Source: Candidatus Gallispira edinburgensis (lineage in GTDB: Bacteria > Bacillota > Clostridia > Lachnospirales > CAG-274). From it: a stretch of 64,000 bases of DNA. Below the pieces are notes generated by a model that was not told where the DNA came from, did not search any database, and was given only the letters and a program-made list of their open reading frames with translations. The position numbers and the translations under genes are program-made. This document shows positions 52,788-61,074 of this stretch, piece by piece. The stretch is taken from NCBI GenBank assembly GCA_904395805.1, contig CAJFNV010000011.1, forward strand, positions 25,991 to 89,990, written 5' to 3'. Numbering within the stretch: position 1 is the first letter of the stretch; the number at the start of each line of letters is the position of its first letter.

Positions 52788-52809
52788 GGAGGCTCCAAAG
52801 GGAACCTCC
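52788..52809. terminator. Hairpin after the GerMN gene
   Basis: GGAGGCTCC pairs with GGAACCTCC (9 positions, one G-U) around AAAG. The stem is strong, but no clear T run follows, so termination is likely but not certain. Confidence 0.5.
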
Positions 52810-52828
52810 ACGCTTATACATAGCACTA

Positions 52829-53782
52829 TTAACTTTTTATAAGGGAAGTATCCCTGTCAAAAGGCTTACTGAAATCAATATCACCGCTATACTCATTTAT
52901 TTTTTCTCCTTCAATAAGGAACTGCACCTTATTGACCGTATCAAGTTCCGTAAGAGAATTAACAATTGAATATATAATAAGTATTTCTGAAATGTTTCCT
53001 TGTTTTTTAAGAAAATCACGGGAAAGATTTACATAGCAAATACCTTCTTCAGTTTTTATATCCCTTATTTTTGTGTCAGCAGGCACAGTTGCAGAAAGAT
53101 TTGAACCATTGGTGTTATCCGGTCCGCTTATAAGCTGTTCTACTATCTGATACTCTACTGACTGGCTTTGCTTTACTTCCATGCCTCTTTGCTGACATAC
53201 AAGTTTTTTACCATCCTTATCGGCAAAATAAAGTAAAAGAACCTGCCAGTTTGTTTTTTCCGGGCTTACAGTCGGATTATTCATAACAGTACTTCTGTTA
53301 AATACAGCTATATTTTCATTATCTCTGTCCATTATGGGTATACCGCCAACAGTAATACATACATTGTTTATAAAGCTTAAATCCGTAAGTGTATAAACAA
53401 GGGAGCCCATTGAAAGTATTTTAAGATTGCTCGGCATATCATTATAGGTAGTTGATATATCTATATATGCCGTATTGTCCTGATACCTCTTATCGTTAAC
53501 CTTAAATTCCTTGGGCAGAGTAAGTCCGAGATTGGCATTTTTTGACCCTGCAAAATATTCTTCAACAACAGTGTTAAACATAAGTTTTTGATCACTAACG
53601 GAATTTATGGCTCTTTTTTCAATTTCAAGAGTATTTGTATTCAAATTTATATAATACATATTAAAGGTTTCAGTTCCCTCAGCCATCTTAATATTTTTAG
53701 TATATATAAATATGAGTGACACTACACAGACAGACAGAACAGCAAGAATTCCGTATAGTAAATATTTTTTTATTTTACTCAT
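52829..53782 (-). CDS. GerMN-domain membrane protein
   Basis: A 317-residue protein anchored by one N-terminal membrane segment (about 8-28). Two GerMN domains follow (about 65-165 and 190-305). The first has SMGSLVYTLTDLSFINNVCI and the second SIVNSLTELDTVNKVQFLIEG, the two halves of the GerM fold. GerM in Bacillus is a lipoprotein of the engulfment and sporulation pathway, but GerMN proteins also occur with wall-stress kinases. Here it begins 3 nt after the histidine kinase stop, so it belongs to that signalling operon. Confidence 0.88.
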   Translation of the reverse strand: MSKIKKYLLYGILAVLSVCVVSLIFIYTKNIKMAEGTETFNMYYINLNTNTLEIEKRAINSVSDQKLMFNTVVEEYFAGSKNANLGLTLPKEFKVNDKRYQDNTAYIDISTTYNDMPSNLKILSMGSLVYTLTDLSFINNVCITVGGIPIMDRDNENIAVFNRSTVMNNPTVSPEKTNWQVLLLYFADKDGKKLVCQQRGMEVKQSQSVEYQIVEQLISGPDNTNGSNLSATVPADTKIRDIKTEEGICYVNLSRDFLKKQGNISEILIIYSIVNSLTELDTVNKVQFLIEGEKINEYSGDIDFSKPFDRDTSLIKS

Positions 53783-53785
53783 AGG

Positions 53786-55270
53786 CTATTCCTCTTTTCT
53801 TTCCAGCGGAAGTCTTACAATAAATGTAGCACCTTCATTTTTACCGCTTATTATTTTAACAGAGCCGTTATGGAGCATAATTATGGAGTGTGTGATTGCA
53901 AGCCCAAGACCTGTGCCTCCTGTTTCCCTGTCGCGGGTTTTATCCACTCTGTAAAACCTTTCAAATACTTTAGTCTGTTCCTCCTCAGATATACCGATAC
54001 CTGAATCCTGAACTGTTATAAAACAGTCCTTGCTGTCCGCATCAAGCATTACCTTAACATATCCTCCTTCGGGCGTATACTTAATACCGTTATCAACAAG
54101 ATTTGATACGGCAAGGCTCAGCTTGACCTCATCCCCCATCAGAACTACATCCTTTGCAGCCTGAAAGGAAAGATCTATGTTCTTATCAGAGGCAAGAGGA
54201 GATAATCTTTTCACAATATCTCTCAGCATTTTATTTACATCAATATCAGTAACATTAAGTCTGGCTTCATTAGGATCATTTCTTACAAGGGCAAGTAAAT
54301 CATTTACAATGTTTGTCATTCTGTCAATTTCAGAACTTATATCCAATAAAAACTCTCTGTACATTTCAGCCGGTACATCCTCCTGTAAGAGAAGAGATTC
54401 ACTGAGGACCTTTATAGAACTTAAAGGAGTTTTAAGCTCATGGGACACATTTGAAACAAATTCCTGTCTTGACTGATCATCTTCTTCAAGTCTTTTAGTC
54501 ATTGTATTTACAGCCTCTCCCAGTTCTGTAAATTCATTTTTACCCTTTAACTCTATTCTCTGATGAAGCTGCCCCGCTGAGATCTTTTTAATTGTATCAA
54601 GTACATTTTTAAGCGGTCCGAATATTATCTGAGACATAAATATAACAAGTGCAATTACTATAATAATTATAAACAATGTAACTATGATCCACTTGTTTGA
54701 TATTTCATTTATAAGCTCATATACATCTGCAAATGAGGAAATTACAAGGACAGCACCTATTTTATTTGAATGTTCATCTTCAATATAGGCTGAAGCGTAT
54801 ATTGCCTGCTCATCTTTTCTCAAATTGGCCTCATCCCTTCCTGCAAGGGCAGTAAGTATTTCAGGCACAATAAACATTTTATTAATTACGGCACCGTTTG
54901 TATCTGCAACAACATATCCGTCCTTATCTACAACAATAATTCTGCAATTATCCTCTGCACTTCTTTCCTCAAGATCATCCCAGAACTGTTCCTGCTTTGA
55001 TTTATCCTTCAGATATCCTGCCTTTTGTATATTTCCTGCTATTTTATTTGCCTGATAAAGAACTTCCTTTTCATTTGTATCCGCAAAATATCCCTGAAGG
55101 GTTTTTGTTGTATTAAAAGAGAAAAAAAGCAAAGGTACAATACCTATAATAAGGTATGTTATAAACATCTGAAATTTGACGCTTCTTAAATCAATACCCT
55201 TTATCCATCTAAAAAACTTACTGGAAATAGTAACCAACTCCCCACTTAGTATGAATATACTGAGGGTCAC
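53786..55270 (-). CDS. Membrane sensor histidine kinase
   Basis: A 494-residue kinase. Two membrane segments (about 36-56 and 190-215) flank an extracellular sensor domain of about 130 residues (PAS-like, EDNCRIIVVDKDGYVVADT). A HAMP domain follows (about 215-265). The phosphoacceptor His is in FVSNVSHELKTPLSSIKV, and the ATPase has NLVDNGIKYTPEG, GIGISEEE and GGTGLGLAI. It resembles WalK/ResE-type kinases. The start is uncertain: the frame is open into the regulator gene (53-nt overlap), there is no ATG before Met35, and GGGGAG in the regulator's end lies before TTG, ATT and similar codons. Confidence 0.9.
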   Translation of the reverse strand: MTLSIFILSGELVTISSKFFRWIKGIDLRSVKFQMFITYLIIGIVPLLFFSFNTTKTLQGYFADTNEKEVLYQANKIAGNIQKAGYLKDKSKQEQFWDDLEERSAEDNCRIIVVDKDGYVVADTNGAVINKMFIVPEILTALAGRDEANLRKDEQAIYASAYIEDEHSNKIGAVLVISSFADVYELINEISNKWIIVTLFIIIIVIALVIFMSQIIFGPLKNVLDTIKKISAGQLHQRIELKGKNEFTELGEAVNTMTKRLEEDDQSRQEFVSNVSHELKTPLSSIKVLSESLLLQEDVPAEMYREFLLDISSEIDRMTNIVNDLLALVRNDPNEARLNVTDIDVNKMLRDIVKRLSPLASDKNIDLSFQAAKDVVLMGDEVKLSLAVSNLVDNGIKYTPEGGYVKVMLDADSKDCFITVQDSGIGISEEEQTKVFERFYRVDKTRDRETGGTGLGLAITHSIIMLHNGSVKIISGKNEGATFIVRLPLERKEE

Positions 55271-55907
55271 TTGGATTTACCTCAATTTTTTCTCTCAGAC
55301 GTCTTACATGAACGTCAACGGAACGTGCATCTCCCGGATAACCGTATCCCCAGAGAGTATTAAGAAGATTGTCTCTGCTGTAGACCTTTCCGGGATTTTT
55401 AACAAAAAGCTCCAGAAGATCAAATTCCTTTGCAGTCAGATTTTTCTCCTTACCGTTTATAAAGCAGCGTCTGCTTTCAAGATCAATTTCGAGATCTTTA
55501 GCTCGTATAATATTTGACTTTGGTTCTTCCTTTGCTACAGATCGCACACTTCTTCTCAATATTGCCTTTATTCTTGCCTTAAGCTCCAGTATGTTAAAAG
55601 GCTTTGTTATATAATCATCAGCACCATATTCAAGACCCATGATCTTGTCCATATCCTCGCCTTTTGCAGTTACCATTATTATAGGTACATTAGAAAACTC
55701 TCTGATCATTCTGCATACTTCAAGACCATCTATTTTAGGAAGCATTACATCAAGAAGTATAAGGGAATAGTTATGGGTTTTAGCAAGCTTATAGGCTTCT
55801 TCACCGTCATAGGCTGCATCAACTTCCATTCCCTCCTGTTCAAGACTGAATTTAATTCCCTTAACAATTAATTTTTCATCATCAACAACTAAAATTTTAT
55901 GTGCCAT
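55218..55907 (-). CDS. OmpR/PhoB-family response regulator
   Basis: A 229-residue regulator. The receiver (about 1-120) has the acidic pair in VVDDE, the phosphorylated Asp in LILLDVMLP, Thr in MVTAKG and Lys in ITKPF. The winged helix (about 135-229) ends KWGVGYYFQ. It has the Clostridial YycF/WalR-like length. It precedes its kinase and both follow the comEA-like gene, with 2 nt between, so all four genes are one unit. Target genes are not known. Confidence 0.92.
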   Translation of the reverse strand: MAHKILVVDDEKLIVKGIKFSLEQEGMEVDAAYDGEEAYKLAKTHNYSLILLDVMLPKIDGLEVCRMIREFSNVPIIMVTAKGEDMDKIMGLEYGADDYITKPFNILELKARIKAILRRSVRSVAKEEPKSNIIRAKDLEIDLESRRCFINGKEKNLTAKEFDLLELFVKNPGKVYSRDNLLNTLWGYGYPGDARSVDVHVRRLREKIEVNPSDPQYIHTKWGVGYYFQ

Positions 55908-55909
55908 TA

Positions 55910-56272
55910 TTACTCCTCCAATGTTATTTTATCTTCTATATTTTTAAGAATAGACTCTCCAATCCCGCTGACTTCAAGCAAATCTTCCTTGCTTTCAAAT
56001 GGACCATGTTCCTCTCTGTATTCAACAATACTCTGAGCCTTTTTATCTCCGATACCCTCAAGAGCAGTAAGCTCATATACATCTGCTTTGTTTATATTTA
56101 TAAGGTATGGTATATTTTCATCTTCACTATAAACTGCAGCACTTTGACTGACATTTTCAACTGCTTCTTCTTCACTGTGCTTTTTTGTTATTTCTTTGTA
56201 ATTAACTGTATACCATACTCCCCACACAAGCACAAATACAGTGAAAAATAAATAATATATCTTTCTGTACAT
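55910..56272 (-). CDS. ComEA-like helix-hairpin-helix protein
   Basis: A 120-residue protein with an N-terminal membrane segment (about 5-23) and a short linker. The HhH pair is ININKADVYELTALEGIGDKKA and LLEVSGIGESILKNIEDK, the ComEA signature. ComEA binds incoming DNA outside the membrane during natural transformation; here the ordinary com neighbours are absent, so uptake is possible but unproven. It is the first gene of the regulator-kinase-GerMN unit. The ATG follows GGAG. Confidence 0.88.
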   Translation of the reverse strand: MYRKIYYLFFTVFVLVWGVWYTVNYKEITKKHSEEEAVENVSQSAAVYSEDENIPYLININKADVYELTALEGIGDKKAQSIVEYREEHGPFESKEDLLEVSGIGESILKNIEDKITLEE

Positions 56273-56324
56273 AGCAGCTCCATATATAAAAAATGACTAA
56301 ATTCAACAATTTTGACTAAATCCC

Positions 56325-56353
56325 TTGATTGAAATCAAAATTTATATTATAAT
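56325..56353 (+). promoter_or_regulatory. Promoter of the D,D-carboxypeptidase, inside an inverted repeat
   Basis: TTGATT (56325-56330), 17 bp, TATAAT (56348-56353). The arms CCCTTGATTGAAATCAAAA (56322-56340) and TTTTGATTTAATCCAAGG (56361-56378) are imperfectly complementary and surround the -10 region. Confidence 0.7.
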
Positions 56354-56387
56354 ATAATAGTTTTGATTTAATCCAAGGAGAAAAATT

Positions 56388-57908
56388 ATGACCAATACAT
56401 CTATACTTTATAAGTTTATCACATTTTTATTAATTTTTACAGTACTTTTTTCAATTAATTCCATACAAATTTTTGCTGAAACGGAAACCTCACAGATACA
56501 AAATGCTGAAAACTCTACTGAAACAACCACAGAAGCACCATCGGTTGTTAAAAATTATGCAGAGGAAGGAAAAGAACTTCCTCTTAATTCCAGAGCAGCT
56601 ATATTAATTGATGCAAACACAGGTACTGTACTATATGAGAAAAACGCCCATGAAAAACTTTATCCTGCCAGCATAACCAAAGTACTTACAGGTTATATTG
56701 CCTGCAGCGAAGGTAATCTGGATGATACTCTTACAGTTTCACAGACTGCCTATGACGGCATGGGCGAGGGAGGAAGCAGCATAGGGCTTGTCCCCGGAGA
56801 ACAGGTCAATTTCAGAGACGGAATGTACGGTGTAATGCTTGAATCAGCAAATGAAGTATGTATGGCAATTGCAGAGCATATGTCAGGAACTGTAGAAGCC
56901 TTTGTTGAAAAAATGAATGAAACAGCCGCAGCAATAGGATGTACTGAAAGCCATTTTGCTAATCCTCACGGATTTCACGACGACAATCATTATACAACTT
57001 GCTATGATATGGCACTCATAACAAAACAGGCAATAACAAATGAAGATTTCAATCAGATATGGGGAACTATATCCTATCAGATCCCCGCTACAAATATGAA
57101 TGTAACAAGATACCTTAACAATAAGGACAAAATGATAGCTCCTACATCTGAGTACTACTATCCCGATTTACTTGGCGGTAAAACAGGATTTACGGATGAA
57201 GCAGGGAATACCCTTGTAAGCTATGCCGAGAGAAACGGTGCTTCACTTATTTCTGTTGTAATGAAAGCTGACGGCTATAATAACAGTTATACAGATTCAG
57301 CCAATCTTCTTGATTACGGATTTTCAGTATACAATGAAAGATCAACTATTTTCAAGGCATCTGATTATTCCTCAACAGCAAATGTTATTCAGACATATAA
57401 GGACAAAACTTATGAGCTCGGTACTGTAGGGATAGGAGCTGCCTCAGATGTTGATATGGCACTTCCTGAATTTATGACAGCAGATAAAATTACCGTAAAG
57501 ACAAATGTTGATGAAAATCTTACAGCTCCCGTAAGTATTAACGATATTGTCGGATCAATTGATATTTACTATGAAGATACACTTCTTGACAGCGTTGATG
57601 CCATAGCAACAACAGAAGCCCCTGCTCTTTCGGATAAAGAACTTGCAAAGCGTGAACTTAAAGATAATTTGCAAAAATATGTAATGATACCTCTTATGGT
57701 ACTTATAATACTGTTTATAATATTTATCATAGTAGTATTGATACAAACAGTAATAAATCAGATCACAGGCAAAAATAAAAGAAAGAAAAAACATAAAAAA
57801 AGACGAAAAGGTGCACCTAACAGGAAACCAAATGCTGTAAAAAGGAGACCGCCAAATAAAAAGCGCTCTCCTTCCAAAAAAAGAAGACCAAAAACAACCG
57901 ATAATTAA
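56388..57908 (+). CDS. D-alanyl-D-alanine carboxypeptidase (S11, DacF-like) with basic cytosolic tail
   Basis: A 506-residue penicillin-binding protein of the S11 class. A signal peptide or anchor (about 8-28) leads to the catalytic domain: SxxK in PASITKVLTG (Ser near residue 97), SxN in LESANEVC and KTG in LGGKTGFTDE. It trims terminal D-Ala from wall pentapeptides. A second membrane segment (about 430-455) puts the last 45 residues inside; they are a run of Lys and Arg (KRKKKHKKRRKG, KKRSPSKKRR). That tail is unusual and might bind RNA, DNA or membrane lipid. The ATG follows CAAGGAG. Confidence 0.92.
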   Translation: MTNTSILYKFITFLLIFTVLFSINSIQIFAETETSQIQNAENSTETTTEAPSVVKNYAEEGKELPLNSRAAILIDANTGTVLYEKNAHEKLYPASITKVLTGYIACSEGNLDDTLTVSQTAYDGMGEGGSSIGLVPGEQVNFRDGMYGVMLESANEVCMAIAEHMSGTVEAFVEKMNETAAAIGCTESHFANPHGFHDDNHYTTCYDMALITKQAITNEDFNQIWGTISYQIPATNMNVTRYLNNKDKMIAPTSEYYYPDLLGGKTGFTDEAGNTLVSYAERNGASLISVVMKADGYNNSYTDSANLLDYGFSVYNERSTIFKASDYSSTANVIQTYKDKTYELGTVGIGAASDVDMALPEFMTADKITVKTNVDENLTAPVSINDIVGSIDIYYEDTLLDSVDAIATTEAPALSDKELAKRELKDNLQKYVMIPLMVLIILFIIFIIVVLIQTVINQITGKNKRKKKHKKRRKGAPNRKPNAVKRRPPNKKRSPSKKRRPKTTDN

Positions 57909-57911
57909 AAG

Positions 57912-57938
57912 AAATGCTGTCATGAACTGACAGCATTT
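57912..57938 (+). terminator. Hairpin between the carboxypeptidase and acetyltransferase genes
   Basis: AAATGCTGTCA pairs perfectly with TGACAGCATTT around TGAAC. Only a short T run follows, so some read-through into the next gene is likely. Confidence 0.6.
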
Positions 57939-57962
57939 GATATTTAAAAGGGGATTTATACT

Positions 57963-58463
57963 ATGAACAGAACTATTATACGCAGGGCAGAAAGAGATGA
58001 CGTACCTGCAATAAACACTATACTTAACTATGCAATTGTTAATACAAACTATAATCTTAACGAAAAGCCCCGCTCCCTTAATGATGCCTATAAATGGTAT
58101 GATGATCACACTGCGGAAGATTACCCTGTTTTTGTTGCGGAAGTCGACGGTGCCGTTGCAGGCTGGGCGTCCCTTTCCCATTTCCGGGCATACTCAGGAT
58201 ATGATACCACAGCAGAAGTTTCTGTCTATGTGTCACATAATTTCAGGCACAGAGGATTAGGAACACTTCTGGTTACAGAGCTTGAACGCTCCGCAAAAAG
58301 ATTTCATATGCTTATAGCTGTAATAACAGATAATAATACGGCAAGCATATCTCTTCACAGCCGCTGCGGTTTTGTGCCTATGTGCACATTCAGAGAGCTT
58401 GCAAGAAAAAATAATGAATATGTTGATATAACATTTATGACAAAAATTATTAACCGTAAATGA
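57963..58463 (+). CDS. Phosphinothricin-type GNAT N-acetyltransferase
   Basis: A 166-residue GNAT enzyme. The acetyl-CoA loop is NFRHRGLGTLL (about 97-107), and the preceding SHFRAYSGYDTTAEVSVYV and following AVITDNNTASISLHSRCGF are the pattern of the phosphinothricin/methionine sulfoximine acetyltransferase group. The natural substrate is likely an amino acid or amine; resistance to phosphinothricin is not implied. The ribosome site is AAAAGGGG. Confidence 0.88.
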   Translation: MNRTIIRRAERDDVPAINTILNYAIVNTNYNLNEKPRSLNDAYKWYDDHTAEDYPVFVAEVDGAVAGWASLSHFRAYSGYDTTAEVSVYVSHNFRHRGLGTLLVTELERSAKRFHMLIAVITDNNTASISLHSRCGFVPMCTFRELARKNNEYVDITFMTKIINRK

Positions 58464-58469
58464 CCTAAA

Positions 58470-58513
58470 AAGCATCGAGCCATATTTTCATTGGTTTGAT
58501 GCTTATTTTTTTT
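58470..58513 (+). terminator. Terminator after the acetyltransferase
   Basis: AAGCATCGAGCC pairs with GGTTTGATGCTT over 12 positions including two G-U, followed by eight T. Confidence 0.88.
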
Positions 58514-58521
58514 AAATATAC

Positions 58522-58550
58522 TTGACTATTATTTCTACTTGTGTTAAATT
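58522..58550 (+). promoter_or_regulatory. Promoter of desulfoferrodoxin
   Basis: TTGACT (58522-58527), 17 bp, TAAATT (58545-58550), about 35 bp before the ribosome site. Confidence 0.7.
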
Positions 58551-58600
58551 ATTAGTGAATGATAAAAATTATTATTTATTATATGAGGAGGTTATTTATT

Positions 58601-58981
58601 ATGAAAACACCAAAATTTTTACTCTGCAGTCACTGCGGTAACTTAGTCGGAGTTATTCATGATGCAGGCGTACCAATGATGTGCTGTGGTCAGAAAATGA
58701 CTGAACTTATCCCCAATACAACAGATGCTGCAGAAGAAAAGCATTTGCCTGTTGTTACAGTTGAAGGTGATACAGTTAAAGTATCTGTTGGCTCTGTTGA
58801 GCATCCGATGCTTGAAGAACACTCAATTGAATGGGTATATCTGCTTACTGAGAATGGCGGACAAAGAAAAGCACTTAACCCGGGAGACAAGCCGGAGGTA
58901 TCATTTAATACTGCAGGAGATAAACCATTAGCTGTATATGCCTATTGCAATCTCCATGGATTATGGAAAACTGACATTTAA
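58601..58981 (+). CDS. dfx: Desulfoferrodoxin (two-iron superoxide reductase)
   Basis: A 126-residue non-haem iron protein that reduces superoxide to peroxide without making oxygen, a defence of anaerobes. The N-terminal desulforedoxin centre is CSHCGN with CC (residues 9-30 region), and the catalytic iron site uses EKHLP, VEHPMLEEHSIEW and CNLHGLW with the conserved His and Cys. Both centres are intact. The ATG at 58601 has AGGAGG upstream; codons before it are in the leader. It has its own promoter and terminator. Confidence 0.95.
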   Translation: MKTPKFLLCSHCGNLVGVIHDAGVPMMCCGQKMTELIPNTTDAAEEKHLPVVTVEGDTVKVSVGSVEHPMLEEHSIEWVYLLTENGGQRKALNPGDKPEVSFNTAGDKPLAVYAYCNLHGLWKTDI

Positions 58982-59002
58982 TATATTTTTTTAAATTATT
59001 AT

Positions 59003-59029
59003 AAGCCCCGTTTTTTCGGGGTTTTTTTT
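59003..59029 (+). terminator. Terminator of desulfoferrodoxin
   Basis: AGCCCCG with CGGGGTT around a T loop, followed by seven T. Confidence 0.9.
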
Positions 59030-59050
59030 ATTAATTTTTTATATTATCTA

Positions 59051-59079
59051 TTGACAAAAGACCTTAAAAGAGTTATTAT
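59051..59079 (+). promoter_or_regulatory. Strong promoter of a small membrane-protein gene
   Basis: Consensus TTGACA (59051-59056), 17 bp, TATTAT (59074-59079). Transcription should begin near 59085. Confidence 0.8.
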
Positions 59080-59081
59080 AT

Positions 59082-59099
59082 AGTTAGCGAGAGCTAACT
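59082..59099 (+). promoter_or_regulatory. 5'-terminal hairpin of the small membrane-protein transcript
   Basis: AGTTAGC and GCTAACT form a perfect 7-bp stem with a GAGA loop right at the predicted transcription start. It may stabilise the mRNA or act as an operator. Confidence 0.6.
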
Positions 59100-59130
59100 T
59101 AAATAATTATATCGGAAAGGTGGGTTAATT

Positions 59131-59250
59131 ATGTCTGCTGAAATTTTATTATTTTTTTCCGAACTTATTAAAAGCGTTGTTATAGTTTTATTTGTTTTAT
59201 TTTTATTCTGGGTAAAGAAAAGACTTTTTGAAATGGTAAGAAAGAGTTAA
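59131..59250 (+). CDS. 39-residue single-pass membrane protein
   Basis: A short ORF with ATG 59131 and TAA 59248-59250. A ribosome site GAAAGGTGGG precedes it, with a strong promoter further upstream and a terminator-like hairpin downstream, so a complete unit is visible. The peptide begins MSAEILLFFSEL, has one membrane segment (about residues 5-28, Leu/Val/Phe-rich) and ends with the basic tail VKKRLFEMVRKS. It resembles type I toxin or small stress membrane proteins in layout only; no antisense RNA promoter was found. The function is unknown. Confidence 0.65.
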   Translation: MSAEILLFFSELIKSVVIVLFVLFLFWVKKRLFEMVRKS

Positions 59251-59297
59251 TTATTAATCTTAAAATTCTTACAATATTATATTGACTTTATTTAGAC

Positions 59298-59324
59298 TGG
59301 CGGCAGGAAAACTCACTGCCGCCA
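59298..59324. terminator. Bidirectional terminator between the small membrane-protein gene and proS
   Basis: TGGCGGCAG pairs perfectly with CTGCCGCCA around a nine-base loop; ATTTTC follows on the plus strand and CTAAATAAAGTC-like text on the minus strand. Confidence 0.8.
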
Positions 59325-59330
59325 TTTTCA

Positions 59331-61043
59331 TCACATTTTGCTGTTATTTAAAATTTTTATTATTTCTTCCTTTGCTGTATCGAGAGATAACATTTCCGAA
59401 AAGCTCTTATCTCTTGACACAACTTCAACTACACCCTGCTTCATATTTCTGGGACTTACAATCACTCTGTAAGGAACACCCAGAAGATCAGCATCAGAAA
59501 ACATAACTCCCGCACTGACCTTTCTGTCGTCATAAATAACCTCAACACCCATGTTTTGAAGTTCTTCATACAATTTATCAGCATAAGCTCTGACATTCTC
59601 ATCGTCTGAACGCACAGCACACAGATGTATCTGCCACGGTGCAACAGATATTGGCCATACAGGGCCATACTGATCATGATGTGCTTCACAAATTGCCGCT
59701 GCAAGTCTTCCGACACCGATACCGTAACAGCCCATTATCGGATACTTTAAATTACCTTCATTATCTATGTATGTCATATTCATAGCCTTTGTGTATTTTG
59801 TGCCTAACTGGAAGATATTGCCGACCTCAATACCACGGGAAACGCTTATACTGTGTTTACCGCAGGCAGGACAAATTCCACCCTCCTGTATCTTAGCAAA
59901 ATCATGGTATTCTGCTCCCTCAACATCACGTTCCATATCCAGTCCCGTATAGTGATACTCTGTTACATTTGCACCGCAGGAGAGATTATTAAGTCCCTTA
60001 AGGGAACTGTCATAGAGTACCGTAAAATCTCCTTTTAAATCAACAGGCCCGATATAGCCTGCATTTAAATCGCATTCTTCTGTAATAACTGCAGGATGAA
60101 TATCATAGCCTAAATAATTGGTAAGCTTTGTTTCATTTACTTCAAGGTCGCCGCGAATAAACAAAACAATGTAGTGATCATCAGCATTCCTCTGATAAAC
60201 CACAGCTTTACAGGAAGTCCTTTCATCACAGCCAAGGAACTCACATACTTCTTCAATAGTATGTATATCAGGTGTATGTACCATTGTAAGAGGCTCGGAA
60301 ATGTCATCTCTCCTGTTATCCGTAATACATTCGGCAGCTTCCATATTTGCCCTGTAATCACATTCCTTGCATATAGCAATAGAATCCTCACCTATAGGTG
60401 TTAATAACATAAATTCATGAGATATACTTCCGCCCATCATACCTGAATCGGAAGCAACGGAAATAACTTCCGGCAGTCCCACTCTTTCATAAATACGCTC
60501 ATAGGCTTTATGACACTTTCTGTAATATTCCTCCAGATCTTCCTGACTTGTATGGAAAGAATAGGCATCTTTCATAGTAAATTCACGCACACGAATAAGT
60601 CCTGCTCTCGGTCTTGCTTCATCACGGAATTTTGTCTGTATCTGATATATCATAAAAGGATATTTCATATAGCTCTGCCCATATTCTCTCACAAGCTGAA
60701 CAGCAGCCTCTTCATGGGTCATACCAAGGACAAGAGGACTTCCGTTTCTGTCGTTAAATCGAGCCATTTCCTTGCCTATGCTATCATATCTGCCCGATTC
60801 CTGCCACAGTGAAGCAGGCATAACAACAGGAAACTGCACTTCCTGCCCGTCAATAGCATCCATTTCCTCACGAAGGATCTGCTCAATTTTTCTGGTTATT
60901 CTTTTTAACGGTGTGTAGGATGAAAAAATGCCGTTTGCCACATATTTCATATAACCGCCACGCACCATAAGAGCATGACTGTCAATTATACAATCAGCCG
61001 GTTTTTCCTTAAACCTTTCACCTACAAGTTTTTCAAGTTTCAT
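59331..61043 (-). CDS. proS: Prolyl-tRNA synthetase, bacterial type
   Basis: A 570-residue class II synthetase that charges tRNA-Pro. Motif 2 region FRDEARPRAGLIRVREFTMKDAYSFH and motif 3 CYGIGVGRLAAAICE are clear; an editing (INS) domain for misacylated Ala occupies about 225-380, and an anticodon-binding domain closes the chain. The start at 61043 has GGAGG eight bases before it; frame extension upstream runs into the T-box terminator. Expression is controlled by the T-box leader, which senses uncharged tRNA-Pro. Confidence 0.97.
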   Translation of the reverse strand: MKLEKLVGERFKEKPADCIIDSHALMVRGGYMKYVANGIFSSYTPLKRITRKIEQILREEMDAIDGQEVQFPVVMPASLWQESGRYDSIGKEMARFNDRNGSPLVLGMTHEEAAVQLVREYGQSYMKYPFMIYQIQTKFRDEARPRAGLIRVREFTMKDAYSFHTSQEDLEEYYRKCHKAYERIYERVGLPEVISVASDSGMMGGSISHEFMLLTPIGEDSIAICKECDYRANMEAAECITDNRRDDISEPLTMVHTPDIHTIEEVCEFLGCDERTSCKAVVYQRNADDHYIVLFIRGDLEVNETKLTNYLGYDIHPAVITEECDLNAGYIGPVDLKGDFTVLYDSSLKGLNNLSCGANVTEYHYTGLDMERDVEGAEYHDFAKIQEGGICPACGKHSISVSRGIEVGNIFQLGTKYTKAMNMTYIDNEGNLKYPIMGCYGIGVGRLAAAICEAHHDQYGPVWPISVAPWQIHLCAVRSDDENVRAYADKLYEELQNMGVEVIYDDRKVSAGVMFSDADLLGVPYRVIVSPRNMKQGVVEVVSRDKSFSEMLSLDTAKEEIIKILNNSKM

Positions 61044-61074
61044 AAAGGATACCTCCATTTTTTTGTTTTGAACA

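Noticed and set aside
59051..59330. Type I toxin-antitoxin locus
   Set aside because: The peptide layout fits a toxin, but no antisense promoter or RNA was visible and no second copy is present; reported only as a small membrane protein.
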